64,000 nucleotides of DNA, taken from contig NW_013652089.1 in assembly GCF_000499385.1 (NCBI RefSeq), forward strand, positions 1 to 64,000, in the 5' to 3' direction. This document shows positions 9,651-21,951 of this stretch, one piece after another. Source of the stretch: Eimeria necatrix (Eukaryota > Apicomplexa > Conoidasida > Eucoccidiorida > Eimeriidae). Numbering within the stretch: the stretch's first letter is position 1; the number at the start of each line of letters is the position of its first letter. Position numbers and translations under genes: made by a program. The notes beneath the pieces were generated by a model, which ran no database searches, was not told the origin of the DNA, and was given only the letters and a program-made list of their open reading frames with translations.

Positions 9651-12336
9651 ATGAACCCAGCCGGTGAGTGCGACGTAGGTCGTTCTCCTAAGCACTATTT
9701 TGGCTCATTTAACAGTTTGAAAACTGAAGCATCAACTATTTCACCGCCAGCGTCTGGTTTTCTGTCGCATGTCGTAGAGGGCAGCGAGGGAACGGAGGGG
9801 ACCCTGGCTAGCCGTCCTGTGAACGACGAAGGCGCAGGAGCAGCCAACGAAACAGGGTCTTCAGATGCAGCAAATTCTTCAGAAAAGAAGGAATGCCCAT
9901 GTAAAGGCTCAGACATCTCTTCAGCAGAGGAGGGAGCCAATATCGTGCATGCGCAACGGTTAGGAATCGATATCCCCGTGGATCCCAATGATGAAGAACT
10001 CTCCTTTCAGGCTTCCCGAATTTTCAGAATTGAAAACCTCAAGGAGCTCAAAAGACTGAGAGTAAATACAGATAGGCGTTAGACGAGCAGCAGACGCAAA
10101 GCAGCAACGAGACAGCCAGACACTCGAGACAGACAATCACGGGTAGATACACGGCAGCACACACGAAGCAGCAGAGTACAGCACTCAGCGGTGGAGCATT
10201 GTTCGGTGGTTACTTTTTAGAGACGAAATCCACGTCAAGTTCGTCAAGTTCCTGTGGCGTTGCTCCTTCCGCTGGTACCTTTGCTTTCTCTGAACAGAGG
10301 CTTGAGCTAGTTGCAAATGAAGTGACTGTTATTGAAGGCTTGGAGGAGCAAGGCCCCACCTTGGAGGAGCTGGTTCTTTATCAAAACCACATCAAATGCA
10401 TAGACAACATTCGGCACCTAACAAATCTAAGGTGGCTCCCATTTCTTCTACTAGCCCCAACTTCGGCCAACTAAAAGGCGCAGCATGTCATAAGTGTAGC
10501 ACACATTTGCCTTGTTGTTTCTCTCTTCAGGATTTTGGATCTATCTTTTAACGGAATAAGACGGATTCAGAACCTCGAGACACTAGTTAACCTGAGGGAA
10601 TTGTTCCTCTCGAATAACAAAATTACTAAGGTGCTGCCCCCCACAGGCAACAGCACACGCAGCAGCAGCAACAGCAGCAGCAGCAGTCAAGAGCGTTGGC
10701 TATTCGGTGCTGCGTACGTTTGGCTGCGCGTAGATAGAAGGCCTCTCAACTCTGACGGAACTGCGCATGCTAGAGTTGGGGTCCAATCGAATTCGCTTAG
10801 TGGAGGGCATAGAAAATCTCACAAAGCTCACGGAGCTGTGGCTAGGGAGGAATAAAATAACGCGCTTGGTGGGTTGTGTCTGCTGCATCGCTACATTATG
10901 TACTAAAGCTAGCGTATGTTACGGCCTCATTGGTATGTGTACCTTTAGAGAAGGACTGGTGAGTGCCGCTGGATGCCTTCAATTGTTGAAGGCTTAGATT
11001 AGAAGTTTTGGATAACTCAGGCTTGCCATTCGGTGGAGGTTTGCGTTGCGGGGCACCAGCCCGCTATGTGGGGACCCAAAACGGTCTTCGTTTTAGCGAG
11101 TGTCCTGATGAAGTGCCCTCTATGCCAACAGCCCCGTTGTACATAAGCTACTGCCGCATTTTCTGCTACTGGTGGGGCAGACTGCTCCTGGAATTGTTGC
11201 GAGGTAGTGAAAGTTTTCGCTATCACTATGCAGTTGTGGTGGTGTCTCTCTGTGTTGGAGACTCCTTAGGAATTGCCGTCTTTGCCCCTGCTAGGCCGTG
11301 TCAGCCTGCAGTCCAACCGCATCGAGGAGTGGAATATCGGGTTTTTTGAAAAATGCCCGAAACTTCGAGAATTGTACTTGTCGCACAACAATCTCCCGTC
11401 CCCGCCCGCAGAGATCAACCGACTGGTAGCTTAAACAGTTCTTTTCCCTGATATTGTGCAGCTGTTTTGCCTTTTCCTCTTTTCTCGTATCACAGGGAGC
11501 TGTAAGTCTGCATGCAGCTGGCTCGGTGCGTTCCTTCCGTGAGCGTTTCTTGCTTTTATAGAAAGAAGCGTATATTCTTCGGTTGAGCCTTCGGGCTGGC
11601 GCTGCTGCAGGAGGAACTGGCGGTTCTTGATTTATGTTGCAACAGAATCGACGATCTGGAAGCTGTGGCGTCACTTTCGAAGCTGCAGGACCTGTGGGTG
11701 AGGTACAGGCCTTTCCTGTCTCCGCTTTTCTTGCAGCTTTCTTGTCGGAGTCTTTCGTCCCTTCTTCAGGCCTGTAGATGGCGCCGAGGTTTATGTATAG
11801 ACGACTTACCTGTGCTACTATGGGTTTTGCTGCAGCTGAATGACAACAAGCTGGAGACACTTGAAAAGATCCGCTGTTTGCAAGTTCTTCCATCTTTGGA
11901 TACGCTGTACCTTGAGCGGAACCCCCTACAGGCCAATCTGGGTCCAGGGTATAGACAGGCAGTTACAGACCTCTTGCCGCGTACGCCTTGTCTGCGTACG
12001 GAGCTGTCACCACGATGGTTCCAAGGTTGCTGTTATTGGTATCCTAGTTTAATACTTTACATGCAGCGTCCGTGCAATTTGTGTTTATAATAAATAGTAT
12101 TATTACGCACTTCATGTCATCCTGCAGGACTCTCGCAGTTGGATGCCATTTCCCTTAGTGCTACCGTCCACATTGTGCAGCATGAAGGGAACGGTGAGGA
12201 CCGGGGTTGTGCTGGTTGCTTAGCGCCTCTGCGGCTGTGGCTTCACAGCGGCATGAGGTCCAGGGTAATGGCAGCTAAAGAGTCTATACTGGCAGTTAAT
12301 AACTTCCTGGATGGAGTTTATACTGGCAGTTACTAA
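9651..12336 (+). CDS. SDS22-like leucine-rich repeat protein (protein phosphatase 1 regulatory subunit 7 family)
   Basis: Eight exons in consistent phase: 9651-10061, 10298-10431, 10531-10630, 10734-10868, 11270-11425, 11611-11697, 11836-11995 and 12128-12336, giving about 463 residues. The first 110 residues are acidic, Ser/Ala-rich and low complexity. About eleven 22-residue LRRs of the SDS22 type follow, for example LRILDLSFNGI, LRMLELGSNRI and LRELYLSHNNL. They end in YLERNPLQ and an LRR cap (YRQAV...LSQLDA). SDS22 proteins bind the PP1 catalytic subunit and control its maturation and localisation. The start ATG has an in-frame TGA directly upstream. The last exon reads some 55 residues past the point where the family normally ends, so a further intron may follow near 12192 (a GTGAGG donor is present). 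Confidence 0.92.
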
Positions 12337-15300
12337 CTTCGTGGGTGTCTGTTCTGCGGCTGTGTTCCGCAGAATCCCGAGTCAAGCCAATATTAAAGCG
12401 CTGAATTCCTCATTTTCCCGCTATCTCACTGCTGTTTCTTAGTTGGACATTGTTTTTCCTCCCATGCGTTGGGTGGCAGATATGAAGAGTGCATCTGGTG
12501 ATGCTATTAGAACTAAGTGAAAGCTAACACTTGACACCAGAGCGGACGCCGACGGCTTATAGTAAAGAGAAAGGAACTAGCCTTCAGCAAGCTTTACTGA
12601 CGCAACCTGCGTACCTTATAGATGGGAAATGGACCTAGGCAAGGCTGTGTATGAGATCTTCAGTGCACCGTAGAGGGTAGTTGCCATTGCGAGCGCTTGC
12701 AAGGGGTGCAATAGGAGCAGCACGTGTGGCAACAGAGAGCGTATGCTAATGAGCCCTGGCTTCACTACGGTGGATGCATGCAGACAGACTAGGGAGCTTC
12801 TCTACCAGTGTAGCGCTTCGTACTTTTTGCTTGTTTCGTGGCATTTTTTGACCAACGGACGCTGGCCGACTACATAGGTGTCATTTGTAGACTCTAGTTA
12901 TTGAGTTGAAAACGAGGAAACGAAGCCTCTGAGGCTCAGTTCCCCGGAGTCCCGTAGTACACTGTATTTTTTAGCTGGTTGAGTTTCCAGACAGTTCCAC
13001 TAAGTTTTCGGGCAAAGCCGGGATGTTCACACTAGAACTAGTGTCAGTGGGTACCCGGATGTTAGAATTTGAGCTCGGTTCGTGTACCAGAAGCTTAGCA
13101 TATGCTGAGTTCACGAGGTTCTCTTGCACAGAGGCAGGCTGTTGAATTTCCTTTGGTCCTCTGCCGCTTGAGACGTCTTACTTGACTTTCGTTAGACGTG
13201 AAGCGTCCTAGCTTTTTGCTTGCTAGAACTCTTGCCTCTCTGTAGCTACTTGGAACTGCCTAGAACGTCTCGGTCGGCGCATTTTAGAGCCCGCTTTGAG
13301 CGTGCTCCTCTTCAAAAGTGTTCGTCGTTTTTGGTCAATATGGGGAAAGTGTTGAGCATCCCACGGGCTCGCGTGTCGCTCGCCCGTGGACTTCCTGGAC
13401 CTGGAAGGCTATCACGGGGCAATGTGGCCGTCTTAGTAGACCACAGTGTGAAACCCCAGGCTCCATCAGGGCATTATTGTGTGTTTATGAGTTGGCGGCG
13501 ATAATTTAGGGCTGCTTACCGACTCTTTGTCCTTCTTTGTGGATAGTAAGTTTCAATGCTTCATGATGTAATGGGACTGCTCAAAATAATATGCTGCTGG
13601 CGTTTACACATCAGAGCGCTTCGAGTAGTCAGCGTACACAAATATTTGCGGCTTTGGCACATGAATTCTCATACGTGGTACTATAATAATTAAAGTGTGA
13701 ATGATGCCGCAGTGTGAGGTGCCCGTGATGTCACTCCTGCCAAGTGAGCGTGTCTGTGGCAGGTGTAGCTTGCTGATGAATGCCTTGAATGTCTGAGGAT
13801 TTGTCTTGCTCTTTCCAGGGAACTTAACCCTTTAGAAATAATGAGAGAAATGTACTCACTCTGTAGTGCAGGAGGTGTGGATGCCTTCTGCACTTCTTCC
13901 GATCCATCTTCGCACACAAGCTTCAATTCGCTTTACAGAGCACAATCCACGTTCCATAAGCAGAATTGTGGCCTCTTTACTTCCCTTTCAACTCAAAGCT
14001 TTGCTAATACCTCTTCTACGCACGGTCCTATCCACGCTCTTAGTGAAACTGACGGTGGTGGTAAGGGAATGAATCGTTAGGCATCTGCCAGGCGCCGCTA
14101 AAAGTGCTGCGCGTCAGCAAGGCCTTAAAAAATTCTCTAATTAAGGGACACTGCAGCATGGCACTTTCAGGGGAGCAAATCGACACGGGGCTGCTGAAAA
14201 ATTTCTCGAGCCTCTTGCGAAACCAAGGGGTAGCAGGAAACAAAAGCGCAAATGCAGGGCCGTCCACAATATTTCGCCAGTGCATTGCTTTCGCTTCCTA
14301 AGTAGTCCTTTTTGGTGGACACGCTGGTGATATTTTGCCCTCCAACTGCTGCTTCCTGATGGAAATGCTGTCTGCAATGCGTTGCTAAGGCGCTAAGCTG
14401 AAGCACTCCATTTTGTGCGCAGTGGTTAAGTTGTTTTCCCAACCGCATGTCAGCACTTCGTTGAGTTGGGCTGGTATGGCGACAAACTGAGCACGTATTC
14501 TCGTCGTTTGCTGAGAACTAAGCTGTAGGCTGCGAGCATCGTCTGCATCTAAGTTTGGTATTTCGGAATGGGCTTTAGCCTTTGCGCCGCGGGACCACCA
14601 TATTCCCAATAGATCTACAGAGAGTTTGACGGAACATGGGTCAACGTGATCACCAAACAGCAACAGCGAGACCCAGAATGGCGCATAACTCTAATTACCT
14701 ATCAACGGCGGCTCTTGCTGCGCTTCATATGCGGGAGAAGTAATACGTTATCCCCTTACGACATAAGAAGATACCCCCCTAGGCCTGCAGAGAGATGGCA
14801 AGAAAGGCTACTGCCGTGAATGGCCATTTAAAGTTAGCGGAGAGTGTAGTGCCTCTTGTTTAAGCCGTCATCCAGAGACGAAACTCCCAACTAAATTCTT
14901 GTGGAGCCTGTGCTTCCGGAGGCGTTGGTTACTTCAAAGACAAAAAGAGGCAAAACAACGACGCATATGTCAAACAAAGACAGTGCACACCTGCACCCCA
15001 ACACCGCACTTTTCGTGCTCTCTGCGTGCTGTAAATTGGATGCGCACAACTGAATCCTGGAGGCCATGCCGCTGAATAATTTACATAGGAGTCAAGTGAA
15101 GGATATAATTGAGAAGCTGTGTACCAAGGAGCACGCTAAACAATGTGTGCTCAGTTGGTAGGGGACATGCCACACCATGACAAGGAAAATTTGCGCCCGG
15201 GAGATGAAGCTGTCTAACTAGTGGGCTAGCTAGCGCACACGTCATCACCCTAAGCTGTACAAAGGCCATTTGGCCTGCGATATGGTAGCAGCGGGACCGT

Positions 15301-15354
15301 GCGGTGTTCCAGCAAAAGATGTTGAGGGTGGTGGACTGTATGGTTGCTGTTCAG
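12337..15354. other. Intergenic region without a recognisable gene
   Basis: About 3 kb of repeat-poor sequence between convergent genes. Open frames reach at most about 95 codons (for example 13220-13504 and 13841-14080), overlap on both strands and show no domain. Nothing supports an RNA gene. Confidence 0.5.
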
Positions 15355-17751
15355 CTACTGCATATGGCTCAAGAAGGTGTGCTGCTGCTTCAAATAATCA
15401 AGTTTGAGCATCTCATCCGATTGCTGCTGTTGCTGCTGCAAATGAGCTTGCTGGAGGTGGAGCTCTTCTGGCAGTGGCAAGCGCTGCAGCTGCTCCTGCG
15501 GCAAAGTGGATCCATAGTCCCATGCCGGACGGGCGTGGACCTGCTGCTGCTCCATTAGGCGCTGCTGTTGCAGTGTTTGTTGCTGCTGCTGCTTCACAAC
15601 ATGTTGATACTGTGAAGAGTCCATCAGCAGGAATTCGTTTTGCTGGTGCTGTGGTATGCCTGGTGGGTGCTGATGTTGGGAAATGAGCTCGCTGGGGTGT
15701 ACGAGTCGCAGCTTCTGGGGGGCGTTGCTGTGAAGGATACCGTGTGCTGCAGTTTGCTGTTGCTGCAACATCTGCTGCTGCTGCATCTGCCGCAGCAGCT
15801 GCTGATTATCCAGCAAGACCGACTCCAGGGTATCTGGGCTGTAGAAGGATGCCCCCGAGAGACCTCCGTCAGAGTTCCTGTTATGCTTCTGTAAGCTAAC
15901 ACTGTTGCAGGCATTGAGTGCTGTTGCTGTTCCTGCTGCTGTTGCAGGAGCAGTGTTCGAATCCTGGGCAGGGAAATAAGCAGCAGAGTGCTGTGGCAAG
16001 TACGATGCACTGAGGCCATCGACCCCCCCAGTTGGAAAGCACGCAAGCGACGCCCACTGCTGATGCTCATGCTCCTGTTGGTGCTGTGTATGCTGCTGTT
16101 GCTGCTTCTGCGGGTACAGGGAAGGCGGGAACGACGCAGGCACCATCAACATCTGCTGCGGCGCTTGTTGTTGCTGCAGTTGCTGCGAATAAGCAGATGG
16201 CAGAAATGAGGGGAAAATCTGTTGATGCTGCTGCTGTTTTTGCTGCTGCGGATACGCAGAGAGCGGGAAAGAAGGAGGCGCCAACGGTATTTGCTTCTGC
16301 TGTTGCTGTTCTAAAGTCTCTCCAGAGTAGGGCCAGAAAGAGGCTGCAGTTGTCTTTCGTGTGTAAGTCGGCTGGGCTGCACCCGAAGCTGCTGCTGCTT
16401 CGTGAAGAGGCATGGGGGCAAGCGAAAACGATGGCACCGAAAGGTGTTGGGGTGGTCCTTCTGAGGAGATTCTCATTTGCTGTTGCTGCTGCTGCCAAGC
16501 GGGCCTCACAAGGGCTGCTGCGGCAAGACTGTGGCGGCTGTAATTGCTGCTCATAGTGTCATGCTGTGGATAGTACAGCAGATTCAGTGTACTTTCATCC
16601 TCTGCCTCATCAGCCGCAGCAACAGAAAGAGCAGCAGCCGCAGCGCCGCTGCCGCTGACAGGGTTTTCTAGTTGCTGCGGCCAATTTCGAGATAACGACG
16701 TGACTGGAGAAGGCGTAGTCCACCCTGAAGGCTGTTGCTGCTCCTGCTGACGTTTCTGCCTTCTCTCCTGTTGCAGCTTTTCCTGTTGCTCCATCTGCTG
16801 TTGCACCTGCCGCTGCAGCTGTTGCCTCTCGGCTCGTTGTTGTTGCTGTTCCCATGCTGCAGCAGCCACCGCACCAACGGTCTGCCTCTCAGGCACTACA
16901 CTGAGAGGCACTTCCTCGCGTACCCGGTGCAGCACAGCAGGCGCCGTGTTACTCTTAAGCAGATCCTTCAGGTTCTCGTTACAGTGCTGTTGTTGCTGCT
17001 GGGGAATGTCAGGAAGCTGCACGCTAGAGGTACCTCCCCTGAGAGAACGCGTGGCAAGCGGCAGCTGCTGCTCGACCTGACTGCGCATCCCCAAGCGTTG
17101 GATTGTGGCGGAAGCAGTAGAGTTAAGTCTGCCAATAGATGTTAGGCGCTCCCACGCCTCTTGCCTCTCTGCCTCCAGTTGCTGCTGCAGCATGGGGTCC
17201 GGCTTCTGTTGGAGGTGTTTGCCCCTTTGCTCTGCCGCGTAAGACGGGAGGGTCGTTAAGCTCTGAGACCGGGAAGGCATGCTATAAATTGTTTTTCGCT
17301 GCTGCTGCTGCTGCTCCTGCTGCTGCTCCCAAGGGCATTGTGGCGGCCTCTGCGGCAGCAGTGGCCGGAGCGAAGCACCCAAAGCGTGGGGCAGGCCTAC
17401 TCGAACTGCAGGAACAGGCTCTGGCCCTTTTGTCTCGGGGAAGGGCAAAGCAGGTCTGCAAGGGATTGCACCAGAAAGGCGAGCCGGTGCGGCAACGAGG
17501 TGTGCCCCTTTTGTAACATCCCTGGTTTGCTGGCTGACGCATTTTGCAGTTGCGGTTTTCCTTGTTGCTGTTGCTTTTGTTGCTGCTGCAGGGCCTGCTG
17601 TGGCAGAGGTAGCAGGTACCTTGCAGCGGGGAAGAATGTAGGAAATACCACTGCTGAGAGCGCTAAGGACAACGCCTGAGCCCCTGAGAAAAATACCAGT
17701 TAGACTCGAAGCAAGTACTAAAATGTAGTAGGGAAAGAGAACGGCTTTCAT
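15355..17751 (-). CDS. Glutamine-rich protein with N-terminal signal sequence, unknown function
   Basis: A single 798-codon frame starts at ATG 17751. The first 30 residues (MKAVLFPYYILVLASSLTGI and on) form a hydrophobic signal peptide or signal anchor, so entry into the secretory pathway is inferred. The rest is dominated by Q tracts with Ala, Ser and Pro, interrupted by short unique stretches such as SAAYFPAQDS, and no domain is visible. The Q runs come from CAG repeats, seen as CTG on the plus strand. I do not recognise the protein. Its 5' flank contains one arm of the inverted repeat at 17839-18004. Confidence 0.6.
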   Translation of the reverse strand: MKAVLFPYYILVLASSLTGIFLRGSGVVLSALSSGISYILPRCKVPATSATAGPAAATKATATRKTATAKCVSQQTRDVTKGAHLVAAPARLSGAIPCRPALPFPETKGPEPVPAVRVGLPHALGASLRPLLPQRPPQCPWEQQQEQQQQQRKTIYSMPSRSQSLTTLPSYAAEQRGKHLQQKPDPMLQQQLEAERQEAWERLTSIGRLNSTASATIQRLGMRSQVEQQLPLATRSLRGGTSSVQLPDIPQQQQQHCNENLKDLLKSNTAPAVLHRVREEVPLSVVPERQTVGAVAAAAWEQQQQRAERQQLQRQVQQQMEQQEKLQQERRQKRQQEQQQPSGWTTPSPVTSLSRNWPQQLENPVSGSGAAAAALSVAAADEAEDESTLNLLYYPQHDTMSSNYSRHSLAAAALVRPAWQQQQQQMRISSEGPPQHLSVPSFSLAPMPLHEAAAASGAAQPTYTRKTTAASFWPYSGETLEQQQQKQIPLAPPSFPLSAYPQQQKQQQHQQIFPSFLPSAYSQQLQQQQAPQQMLMVPASFPPSLYPQKQQQQHTQHQQEHEHQQWASLACFPTGGVDGLSASYLPQHSAAYFPAQDSNTAPATAAGTATALNACNSVSLQKHNRNSDGGLSGASFYSPDTLESVLLDNQQLLRQMQQQQMLQQQQTAAHGILHSNAPQKLRLVHPSELISQHQHPPGIPQHQQNEFLLMDSSQYQHVVKQQQQQTLQQQRLMEQQQVHARPAWDYGSTLPQEQLQRLPLPEELHLQQAHLQQQQQQSDEMLKLDYLKQQHTFLSHMQ

Positions 17752-17838
17752 TGGTGATGCTTTACCGCACCACCGTCGTATGTATCTATTGAATATTGTC
17801 TACGGGATGTGGGTAAGTATATTGATATGTGTACTGTG

Positions 17839-18004
17839 AATGCACAAAAACAAAATGCATAGGCAATATACGTCTAGTTTTATATGTGCATGCGTATGAG
17901 TAAACGCCTGAAACTCTGTAACTGCTCACTGGAGTTGCGTACATGTGTACATTCTTCATATAAAACTAGACGTATATTGCCTATGCATTTTGTTTTTGTG
18001 CATT
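17839..18004. repeat. Perfect 48-bp inverted repeat with 70-bp spacer
   Basis: Bases 17839-17886 are the exact reverse complement of 17957-18004. The arms read AATGCACAAAAACAAAATGC onward and are AT-rich with no CAG content, unlike the genes around them. The structure sits between two minus-strand genes. It contains the stop codon of the upstream RCC1 frame (ends 17981) and lies 88 bases upstream of the Q-rich gene's ATG. It could be a fold-back or MITE-like insertion, a transcript-end hairpin, or both. Confidence 0.95.
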
Positions 18005-21000
18005 ATTTTGCTCACGAACGTTTGTGAGCTCATTCATAGTAGCTGGAGTAGTTGCTGCCACGACGCATTTGCAATAGCCCACTGAGATGTTGTGCACTTG
18101 CCTGTCTAGGTGATCTAGGAGGCCCTCCATCACTGCAGCTCCAGGTCCATCCACGACTTTTTCCGCTGCTTCTGCTGCTCTAGCTGCAGCTGCCTTTGCT
18201 GCTTCTTCTCCGGCGCTGGCCAGATGCCTTAAAGTCAAATGCAAGCCAGCAGCTGCAGCCTCTCGGGCTGCTGCAGCAAAGGACAGACCCGTACTGCTGC
18301 TGCTCGAAGTTGCAGAGGTCGCTTCCCACAGTTGCCTCGTTGCTGAGTTAGCTTGATGCTGCTGCCCCCGCTGTTTTAGCTCTTGCTGGCCGCTGTTGGC
18401 GGTACACGCAGGAGTGGCGCTGCGGCTCCTCAACGAAACAGATGGCCGTTGCGGACCTGAGGTGTCTAAAGGCTTTGTCGGCTCCTTTGTCGACGTTTTC
18501 CCAGTGCTGCTGCTGTAGCTCGTCATTCGTGTGCAGTCTGCGGTGCTGCTGCTGCTGCTGCCGATGCTGTTGCTATTCCCGCTGTTGTTGGCACTGATGG
18601 AGCCGCCGCTATTACTGGCGCTGGCGGTGCTGCTGCTGCTGCTACTGCTGCCGCTGCGCCTCGGGGTTGCTGCGTGTCGGCAGCGCAGTTCGGGCGGAGG
18701 CCTGTGCATTTGCATGAGGTACTCGAGTGGCTTCTCAGGAAGCAAATGGTCTTCTGCATCTGATGCGACAGTCTTTAGCAAGAAGTGGTCCAGCCCAGCG
18801 GCGCCCTGCAGGAAAGGCAGCAAGACAGTTCACACAAGTGTGTTCAACGTATGGTTTTTCCCAAGCTCAGCACGTAGCAAAACTCAAGAAATGCTGCCCC
18901 TGGAGCTTCGCATTGCAGCAACACAAGCAACTTCTGCTGCTACTCTGGTATGCCCAGTTGCTGCCGATCACCTCTACTATTCTCCGGTGCGGGACGTGAA
19001 TTCTGCAGGCCCCCCTTAGCCGCTGTTGGCGGCTCTTGTCGGCCCAGAATCGAGGGGCGATCGTTGCTGCTGCTGTGTTCCAGGAGTCTTGTTGCTGTTG
19101 CAGTAGCTTTTGTTTAGTGAGATGTACAGATAAAAGCTGCTGCTGCACGCAGCCATCACCGACTGCAATCAGGTCTCCTTCCTTTGTAAGTAGCAACAGA
19201 CGGGCCCCCTCAGCAGCAAAAGCTACGCTGCTCAGCGACAGACGGACTCTCTCTGGGTTCTTCTGTTGGAGGAAGAACCCCACATCCTCGACAAGCTCGA
19301 ATGGCATGGGGAGCGCAGCAGACCATTCGGGAGAGTCGTCGCTGAAAAGACACCACAATCTCAAGTCCAAAGCCATAAACACAAAGCAGCAAGTGTTAAA
19401 TAAGCAGCAACGACATCATATGCAGATAATGACGCCAGCTGGAACTCCAGGAAGCAGCTGTTCTCACCTAGTCACAAAAGACTGCACGTCTCCCCAGAGC
19501 CACAAATCTCCTGTATCTGATAAAGCTGCACTCGTGATGCCGCCTGCAGAGATTTGCGTGATGTGGAGCGTCTGTTGCTGCGGTTGCTGATGCGGTTTTT
19601 GCTGCTGTTGCGTCTGTTTCGGCCGTAGGCCTTCCACAAGAAATGAAGCGTCCGGAATTCGGGCGGGTGGAACCACTGCCATTGCAGGTGGCGCTATGAA
19701 ACCTAGGCAGTTGTTGGTGTTGCTTCCCCATGTGTACAGGCACTTGGGAGCCGCTTTGTCTTTCGCTTCAGAAGGCGACCCTGAGGTTGTCCCCAGAGAA
19801 ATCGTATGCAGAGAGCCGCAAGCGACTTGCGAGAATCTGATAAGATAGTCAGCCAGGCACCTGAGCTGCCCACCCCCTTCCTCCACTAAAAATGAGAACC
19901 CTGCAGCGTCTGCTGTCACCAGAGCCCCTCTGGTGTCTCCTTTCGGGGCATATCCTAGATCGAACCAGCCCCTCTGACTCGTACTGGTGCTGTTTACGCT
20001 GCCGTTTGTAGCGACGATCGAGTGAATTAGTGTAAGCATGCTGAGCGGCACGCAAGAAAGATCAAGCAGCAGTAGTTGTTGGGGAAAAAGAATAATATCG
20101 GTCTCCTTTGAGAGGCCACACTGCCCGTGGTTGTTGCTGCCCCACACAAAGAGACACCCTGCTGCCGTTACTGCTGCCATGTGGGAATTACCACAAGCCA
20201 CCTGCAGCAAATGCTGCTGCGGATGCTGCTGCTTATCAACGAAAGGGGAGAGAAACAGATCAAGAGACAATGGAGTTGGTTGAGACCTGCTGTGCGTGTC
20301 TCCATGACCCAAGACACCACTCGCGTTGTGGCCCCACGTGTAAAGACTCCCTGTGATGGTAAGTGCAGCACAGAAGTCAGGGCCACAGCAGACGGCAGAA
20401 AATGCTGGACCAGGACGAGAAAGTTCATTTCGGGGAGAGAGTGCACAGCGGCTTCCCTCGAGCAAAGCCGGTAGAAAGACCCGCACTTCTTGCTGCTGCT
20501 GTTGCTCCCTGGAACACTTTGCTGCTTCCTGTTGTCCTATCACAAGTTGCGAGCCTGCAGCGGATGTATGTGTCCAGAACAGCGAAAAATCTAGCCAAGA
20601 GAAGCGGAGGGCCTCACGTAGCCCGTAGTCCCTCGAGTGGTCAGCGGGATGCCTTCTCAAGATGCCGCAAATGCTGCCGTTGCTGCCGCTGCCGCTGCCG
20701 GTGTCCGTGTCTTCCGTATAACCATCAAGGGCCCCCCAAGTAAAGAGGTACCCCTGCGACGTGACAGCTGCGCTGCTGCTGAGCCCTGCTGAAACACTGC
20801 GGACCTCCCCAGGTAGAGCCACCACCTGCTGTGGCTGGCAGCAGAACCTGCAGCAGCAGCAGCAGCAGCAGAGCAGGAAAAGCATACAAACAGCAGCAGC
20901 AAAACTGCAATACTTAGTCGTTCTTAATTTCTATCAATGCCTAAAGGCCGCAGCAAACCGGCAAAGAGAGCACTAAGAAAGCTGACAAGGGAGCAGCCTT

Positions 21001-21951
21001 AGCAAGCAGGGCACCCGGCACAACCGACCAGACATCAGTTCCTTTTGCTGCTTTGATGAAGTTGTCGCGTTCTTCTAAAACTGGATCTACGGGGAAGTAG
21101 GCCGCCTCCCCAAGCCCAAGGGGCCCTTCTTCATTTAGTCCGCAAGTGAACAAGAGGGGCCGTGGCTGCTGCTGCCACTGCAGCCATTGAAGAACGTGCT
21201 CGCAGCATTCTCCCTTCAGTGCATATGGTGGCAGAGATACCGAGTTCTCTTCCACTTCCACATCCTTTACCTGGCTTCTGTACGTTGTTGGGTCGTTTGC
21301 TCCTACAGCAGCAGCACTCCCGACAACGGCAGCAACCGCCCATTCTGCGGCCGGGTCCCCCAAGTCTCCTCTGGGGCAGATGGCAGAGCTCCAATGCATA
21401 GCAGGTGCCCCTAGTCGCTTTAGGTTGTAGAGGACAACTGCACAGGATACGTGTGGCTGCAGAAGGGGATCGGGTAGGTGGCAGTGACGGTGCTCTGGAT
21501 ATTTCGGGGTGTACGTGCACCCAAAGAGCCGTGAGGCTTGCTCTTGCTGTTTTCTCGCTAGTGGTGATGTAGGGCGCGCCAGTTCAGACGGCGCAAGCAC
21601 TGACGGCTTGCTCTGCTGCAGTTTCTGCCGCTGGTGAGCAGCAACAGAACTGCTGCTGTCGGCAGCAACAGCGGCAGTATCAGCGGAGTTACAATCGCCT
21701 GAAAATCCACTTACGCCTTTGCACTCAGCGGGAAGCACACGCTTATCCACTGAGAGAAGAGGCAGTAGTGGAAGGTGGCGGGGGACGAGATGGGGAGGAC
21801 CAACTGGCAGTGGGCAAACACCAAGTCTCAGTCGCAGCACTCTCAACAGGTCCGAGTACACTCCAATACGGGCTGTTGCTGCAGCCGCTGTCTCCACCAA
21901 GGAACCAAGGATTTCGTTTTTATAAGTGGCGCTGCTGCCGCTGTTGTCCAT
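17981..21951 (-). CDS. RCC1-repeat protein
   Basis: Exons read on the minus strand: 21951-21091, 20828-19468, 19341-18972 and 18805-17981, all in phase, about 1,138 residues from ATG 21951. RCC1 blade motifs are clear: LGLGEAAYFP spliced to QVVALPGEVRSVSAG, GYLFTWG, GSLYTWGHNASGVLGHG, HMAAVTAAGCLFVWGSNNHG, KCLYTWGSNTNN and GDLWLWGD. RCC1 repeats form a seven-bladed propeller, used in Ran exchange factors and in many other scaffolds. The C-terminal 280 residues are Ser/Ala-rich with an alanine-rich helix. The N-terminus is uncertain: a 22280-22020 frame with hydrophobic leucine-rich sequence may be an upstream exon. Q insertions split several blades, so Ran-GEF function cannot be claimed. The last residues fall inside an inverted repeat. 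Confidence 0.8.

Noticed and set aside
13841..14301. Possible gene in the 13.8-14.3 kb interval
   Set aside because: Overlapping frames on both strands are all under 95 codons and have no domain, no signal peptide and no convincing splice pairs.
16032..16556. Plus-strand 174-codon frame
   Set aside because: A shadow of the minus-strand Q-rich gene made of Ala and Val codons from the same triplets.
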